From: a virus
DNA: 42,093 nucleotides
Reading direction: 5' to 3' (one strand)
IMG/VR virus record: IMGVR_UViG_3300031463_000016
Location: 1 to 42,093 of that record
Shown here: positions 39,501-42,093 of the stretch, piece after piece
Position numbering within the stretch: position 1 is the first letter of the stretch
How the letters are laid out: each line of letters starts with the position of its first letter
Position numbers and translations under genes: made by a program
The notes under the pieces: generated by a model
Told to the model about the DNA's origin: nothing
Seen by the model: the letters and a program-made list of their open reading frames with translations, nothing else
The model's database searches: none

Positions 39501-42093
39501 GCTATGCAGAGCAGGTGCCCCGGCACTGGTCGCCGGCAAGATCGTCCGCGGCGTCTCCAATGGGGATAAGTCCTGGACAGAAGACTGGACCGCCGGCGGC
39601 TGGGCCAGATCCTCGGTCACGTTCGCCGCATTCCTGGCCGCACCGCCCGCCCGCTTGGACGATTTGCGCGCTGCCGGCGTCCCCGAGGCCGATGGCCGCG
39701 GGGTGGGGATGCTGTAGAGATTCCCCGGATACTTCTGCGCCTTCCCCTGCAATTCCAGCATCACCAGCGCCGCACTCACTTGCGCCGGCGAAAGTCCGCT
39801 CTGCTGCACGATGGAATCAATATGCATCGGTTCCGTCCCTAACGTCGCCAGCACCTGCGCATCAGGCGTACCCGTATTCGTCGGGAGTACCGGAGTATCC
39901 GGCAGCTTCTCGGCGGTGTACAGGTTTCCCGGGCTTCGTTTCACCTTCCCGCCTAATTCCATCATCACCAGGTGAGAACTCACTTGCGCCGGCGTGAGTC
40001 CCGACCGTTCGATAATCTGGTCCACATGTGTCGGTTCCGTGCCGATGGCATCCAGGATGCGCTGTTCCGCCGACGTGGCACGGGCTTCCAGCCCGTGGCT
40101 ATCATCCACCCCGCCCCCACCAACAGCGCTGGTCACCCCCGGCGCCGGCGAGACTGCAGGCGGTGCTACCAAGGGTACCGGCGCCGATGGAGTCAGCGCC
40201 GGCAACGCCAACGGCGCCACCCCCGAAGAAATCCCCTCTGCGTCTCCGCGTCTCTGCGGTGAAGAGGTATGCATCCGCGGTGAACCAAACGCCTGCGGGA
40301 AGAGGCCTTCAAACCGCTGTAGCATGAACGCCGCGTCCGCAGGGTCATGGTATTGTGCCGCCGCTTGGCGGATGGCTTCCAACAGGATTGCCTGGGCATC
40401 CCAGCCCTTCTCCTGGGCAATCTCATGCGCGCGCCGGATTTGGGCATAGGCGAGCTGCTGCCGGCGGGTCATCTCCGCCGGGTTTGTCGCCTCACCAATG
40501 TCGGTGATGGCTCGATGCATCCCCTGTGCTAGCCCTTCCGGGGTTTCCCCCCGGAGCTCGAGGAGTTCCTGCGCGTTCTGAAAGGCATGCACATCATCCA
40601 ACGCCGGCGAGGTGTCGCCGATCCCGAAGAGGCGGTTTTGCTGTTCCGGCGTCAGCGTGCCTTCCATCCCCTCGATCTCATGCATCGCCGCGGCTACTGA
40701 CTCCGGGCTGGCCGTCGAACTATTGGCCGTCCGTTGCAGTCGGTTATATCGCGCCGCGCCTGCAGGCCCAAAGAGTTGCACTTCAATGTCTTTGTCTGCT
40801 GCCGTCAGCGTCTCCGCCATGCCTGCCAGTTCGTCGGGGTTCATCTCATACAGTGGTTTCGTGGAAATCGCCCCGCCTTGCGCGCCACCCCCCGGTTGTG
40901 CTGGTATACCACTACTCACCATCGAGTTGCGCTGCTGGCGCGACGTGGGGGCCACGGGCACGGGCAAATGATCGGTGGCTGGGGTGGCCGGTGTCTCGGT
41001 TAAGACCTCTGCCGGCAGATCCTCCCCACGCACCCGCATCAACGTCGAGAGTTGATACCCCACCGGCGCCGAGTCGCCGGCGTGCTGGACATAGCCGATG
41101 GGTGTCCCGGACATGTCCGCCCGAATGTCCACCAGCGTCCCCGGTCGCCGGTTGCCGCGTGGACCAGCCATCACGGACATACCCGGCTGAAGCGGCTGCG
41201 CCTCCGGCAACGGGATGTCCTGGACATCCGCCAAAGGGACATAATCTGTCCCTTTGGTCAATCCGGTCCCTGCAGTCCCCGACACGTCCGGAGGAGGCGG
41301 TGGGGGAGGTGAAGAGGTAAAAGTGTCAGTGGGCGGTGGTGGCGCCGCAGTGGCCGCACCAGCCCCCGGCATCCGCACCACTTGCCGCGGACGCAGGATC
41401 TTCGGCACGGATTCCAGCAGGCTCACCGGTTGCCCTTTGTCCCGGAGCTGCTCCCATGTCCACAGCACTTCATCCTGGAAGAGGTGGCTCACCTTGTCCG
41501 GATCGATCACCGCGTTGCCGTCCGCATCGACGGCCACCGCGCCTTTCCGCTTGAGGTAATCCTCCGACGCCCGCAGGATCTCCGCCGGCGTCGCGTCGCC
41601 CTTCAACCCCAGCTTCAACTGTGCCACTTTGCGCATAGCCACGGCAGACAGCGCCGGCGTAACGCCTTCCGCCACCCCGCCCAGGGTCCCCAGCACCGCG
41701 CCCCCAGCCGCGCCCGATTTCGCCGCCTGCAGGTACTCCGCCACGGTGGGTTCGACGTAGTGGCCGTTCACCATTGGCGCATTGCTGCGCGCCTGCAATA
41801 CCCCATAGGCCGCGCCGAAGGGCATGCCTTCCACACCGCGTTGCATCGCGCGCACGGCTGCCTGCTCATACCAGGGGGCAGCTTGCACGGCAGTGTCCAG
41901 CGCCTTGGCCGTTTGTAATGTGGCGGCCACCCGGGGAGACGCCTGCGCCAGCGCCTCGAGCCCCGCGCCACCCAGCGCGCCGATCGCGCGCCCCTGCACC
42001 GCCGCCGCCGCCGGCAGGTTCCCCGTGAAAGCGATGCTTTCCGGGTTGATCGGCACGTGGCCAAGCAAAGGAACATTGACGCTCCCCAGGGTC
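33525..42093 (-). CDS. Giant polyvalent virion protein, main part (ddrB/ParB-like, winged-helix, RadC-like JAMM, LPD38-like)
   Basis: Residues about 221-3076 of a 3076-aa protein whose ATG is at 789 across the circular join. Domains in order: Pro-rich linker; two similar winged-helix-like units (about 897-948 and 964-1015, each ending in PGNLY), like the DprA C-terminal domain; a ddrB/ParB-like region (about 1134-1519) with VVAGNGRTIMLK near 1231; a RadC-like JAMM domain (about 1812-1986) with HNHPSG followed by SADD, matching the HxH...SxxD metal motif; a following segment that may be a second, degenerate JAB fold; then a long helical C-terminus resembling the polyvalent-protein LPD38 region, with a hydrophobic stretch near 2755-2785. 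Such multi-domain proteins are known to be packaged and injected by phages, where they act against host defences or on entering DNA. Its place as the last gene of the head/tail block fits an ejection protein. Exact functions are inference. A dispersed repeat (40233-40264) is read in frame. Confidence 0.85.
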   Translation of the reverse strand, partial: TLGSVNVPLLGHVPINPESIAFTGNLPAAAAVQGRAIGALGGAGLEALAQASPRVAATLQTAKALDTAVQAAPWYEQAAVRAMQRGVEGMPFGAAYGVLQARSNAPMVNGHYVEPTVAEYLQAAKSGAAGGAVLGTLGGVAEGVTPALSAVAMRKVAQLKLGLKGDATPAEILRASEDYLKRKGAVAVDADGNAVIDPDKVSHLFQDEVLWTWEQLRDKGQPVSLLESVPKILRPRQVVRMPGAGAATAAPPPPTDTFTSSPPPPPPPDVSGTAGTGLTKGTDYVPLADVQDIPLPEAQPLQPGMSVMAGPRGNRRPGTLVDIRADMSGTPIGYVQHAGDSAPVGYQLSTLMRVRGEDLPAEVLTETPATPATDHLPVPVAPTSRQQRNSMVSSGIPAQPGGGAQGGAISTKPLYEMNPDELAGMAETLTAADKDIEVQLFGPAGAARYNRLQRTANSSTASPESVAAAMHEIEGMEGTLTPEQQNRLFGIGDTSPALDDVHAFQNAQELLELRGETPEGLAQGMHRAITDIGEATNPAEMTRRQQLAYAQIRRAHEIAQEKGWDAQAILLEAIRQAAAQYHDPADAAFMLQRFEGLFPQAFGSPRMHTSSPQRRGDAEGISSGVAPLALPALTPSAPVPLVAPPAVSPAPGVTSAVGGGGVDDSHGLEARATSAEQRILDAIGTEPTHVDQIIERSGLTPAQVSSHLVMMELGGKVKRSPGNLYTAEKLPDTPVLPTNTGTPDAQVLATLGTEPMHIDSIVQQSGLSPAQVSAALVMLELQGKAQKYPGNLYSIPTPRPSASGTPAARKSSKRAGGAARNAANVTEDLAQPPAVQSSVQDLSPLETPRTILPATSAGAPALHSIGSPSTPTVSQGTGDVEGAVAAAQTSPVISRDEELTLRQALGAHVSPLALAVGETDTVKNVTGTMAPVHWAIVEADDLITSHTTDFEVDARHGAGFSEPLQLRDLTEPGEQGKIRHFIATFDPREVVGDGGGKANDGAPTITPDGRVVAGNGRTIMLKTLFQSHPDKAKAYWEFLLRRAQIYGLTEAQIRQARQPVLVRIGQWDTPEALVSFARDTDKKSTGGMGVVQLATGDAERLAKADILSSFVPNETGEINTVANRNFIRQFVQAVIPATEREEIMTSDGTLSQDGIRRVKAALFKLAYNAPNLVETIFEDPNNPARNVTNALLGAAPRMVAIRRKMDAGQLQNVTPVIQDMVDAVSRYLHLAERGVKIQDELQQVTMGLQDDGLTPLAREVLGFFDRHKRSGRKLLEFFNAFVDSVEKKGNPQQVGLFGEVTGIDGAQLVRDLLRELEAKWTRTDTTGTLGGTEVAPSFGGPSLLAPTPEDTGGLFRETSASYATEDGALTPPPPHPLAVDKTLTVEGVLRGDLREISQRMQARGQVPTALRPALAAIERYTRQPSQRTLLGIDRALKTVSEIPGLDEDVRRWVTMSRDRLHLPRGTTHPTLGAGPFGPAHRTPITLPDPTAPLPTHATHVGETALAPGGRGGIMDPVRDQLDQMLMQQEPYHDGQRAEERQSIAETLAGIARESGNGTPVHAGGDGGGHAGADRPGLREGNSSSYQVLGVGITPPVADLARTGHTDLIGRVVSSPEELGALAQIYRNPAFETLRFIALNDAGEIVFESGVSAHLPGATLLYPTHRLRAGKYHSTPTPQEILERRLAQRRHIASLGRAMARFGATKYVLLHNHPSGHVTPSADDYLTIANVQASLPGNWANIIIDHHKIGLSTPAHPEFQEVEVGDPTAPDPILTPSLPHPELGQNLLEPAAYFDHVRALVNHAQQLYHADDHLILTYLGADGNVRAIERVPLGQFRSAETAIPWIRGRMRQWGGRALFATAFVKDHASIPQFKATVQALKSAKMITDALIYNTDGILSTGERVPEMDLYLGHPLHGIQVREEMAQAPQAPQERRPPEGGFTFENPEIEKRYAAAAVSKTPWLQRMQEFTERLFHQMTRIYPDLPRGRQYAEAHEALRWLGAQHEVQARKALETLRDITEGLDADSFALFSRQVIMDDLMATLKKQQEQKQKVRLPFGFDEHTLAHEHARLSEMTNGHPAVQASLGRRKAIWEDLRRKYIENMSLVAFDVADRLTREDYFRHLILDYADAQQSIAAGNRKLQVNIHRGYLQRRTGYEGDISTDYLGVEYQVMSQMMYDMAVADTLLAIEGNYDIVAQLKEQAIVISKKNGYEHVMDWHRLIPEGYTAWAVREGFFNFATYSIPNKLAAEAIAQGLETLNIPVEELKKIQAVGGRFQEYVIPMELAKTLDAVLPAREDSALAQFSRATLRAWKQSVLLMPRRLAKYNLRNTSGDLEVVLRVNPSAVRYIPQAARELLAMFRDSRQATPTLRDWMDRGGTQGTLQAQEMGQVNELAQFVHLLQRQRVQDMPARAWTRYWTAARMVTDYREAILRYATYLDYLQKIEASPSKWRLQNYGASIPEEVNALHDPKDRAYKLSNELMGAYDSITALGQELRAHLMPFWSWNEVNLGREIRILRNASNDGKLLRTLGGTMTGATARTALALGKWLLGLVGALSILHVYNQLVHPDEERDLPDDVQGRPHLVLGRDKDGTVRYFDRLGAVTDFLEWFGLDNAPHDIRDVLSGKRTLGQILSHNVQSPVNKVAQGIHPGWKLAAELTGKKALFPNVFEPHSIRDPWQHAANAITLQPEYDALMGKPQRMPYWETWMPGSLLTYTADPEEAAYYDILGARQLYIEQLGKPTTAGDFLSDKSNALWNLKRAIRYNDQAAIQKYTAEYQQLGGHVKGLRLSVQAMDPYHGLTPSEQEGFRKYLGPAGAVKLGNALKYFQRIDSAREGVGDMLRKMSQDRGRTTGGQGE
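40233..40264 (+). repeat. Dispersed repeat B, copy 4, inside giant gene
   Basis: CCCTCTGCGTCTCCGCGTC...TGCGGTGAA within the coding sequence; on the minus strand it is read in frame as SPQRRGDAEGI. Absence of a frame break shows that the insertion was tolerated in a linker. Confidence 0.9.
41103..41118. repeat. TGTCCCGGACATGTCC word in giant gene
   Basis: Sixteen bases sharing TGTCCCGGACATGTC with 23082-23096. Part of a cluster of TGTCC/GGACA words between 41085 and 41290. Confidence 0.7.
41231..41257. repeat. 11-bp palindrome in giant gene
   Basis: CCAAAGGGACA, five bases, TGTCCCTTTGG: perfect inverted repeat, in frame. It lies four bases after ATGTCCTGGACAT (41215-41227), which also occurs at 20228-20240. 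Confidence 0.75.
41967..42093. repeat. Right copy of 127-bp terminal identity
   Basis: Exact copy of bases 1-127. Position 41967 corresponds to 1 and 42093 to 127. It lies in the coding sequence of the giant virion protein and should be removed once when the genome is circularised. Confidence 0.95.

Noticed and set aside
42066-42068. TTG start of the giant gene inside the right-hand end
   Set aside because: The frame continues over the circular join to ATG 789 with a strong ribosome site; the TTG is only an effect of the window end.
1-42093. tRNA genes
   Set aside because: No cloverleaf with a TTCRA-type T-arm and matching acceptor stem was seen; short GC hairpins were judged not to be tRNAs.

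Overview
The window is a complete tailed-phage genome assembled as a circle and cut inside its longest gene. The first 127 bases (1-127) are repeated exactly at the end (41967-42093), so the non-redundant genome is 41,966 bp. The gene set is that of a temperate podovirus: tyrosine integrase, divergent repressor-type control region, replication genes, small and large terminase, portal, scaffold, capsid, adaptor and nozzle-like tail proteins, a very large internal-virion/polyvalent protein, and a lysis cassette. There is no sheath, tape-measure or tail-tube gene. The DNA is GC-rich, no tRNA genes are apparent, and two families of short dispersed repeats of the kind common in environmental bacterial genomes are present. 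The host cannot be named from the sequence.

Layout. (1) Late operon, minus strand: one promoter at 17698-17671 is followed at once by an intrinsic terminator (17627-17584) and then by an unknown 115-aa protein, TerS, TerL, portal, 88-aa protein, scaffold, 187-aa protein, decoration-like protein, major capsid protein, further head/tail genes, fibre, two internal-virion candidates and a 3076-aa polyvalent protein that runs from 789 to 1 and continues from 41966 down to 33525. It ends with a second terminator-bearing leader and the lysis cassette (33387-32078). (2) Integrase and a 111-aa partner (19008-17711), minus strand, under an operator-like 12-bp inverted repeat. (3) Early/replication operon, minus strand (23158-19318): two paralogous winged-helix-type proteins, of which the longer carries an iteron cluster resembling a replication origin, a RuvC-like resolvase, unknown regulators and a zinc-ribbon membrane protein. 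(4) Control region 23850-24436: a small membrane protein, an excisionase-type HTH protein and an XRE-type protein, with divergent promoters carrying three copies of a CWCATATGWG site. (5) Plus-strand accessory operon (24436-31980): XRE protein, Dam-like and Dcm-like methyltransferases, DUF488, a Lar-like zinc-finger protein, unknown proteins, DUF5131, ASCH and an HD-like protein.

How it works together (inference). No room exists for another promoter between the late-leader terminator and the first late gene, so late transcription should depend on read-through, as in Q-type antitermination. The octamer AATAGGTC lies 12-13 nt before this terminator and also before two others (lysis leader and the 23.9-kb control region). 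It is the best candidate here for an undescribed cis-acting RNA element. The methyltransferases and the Lar-like protein would protect phage DNA from restriction.
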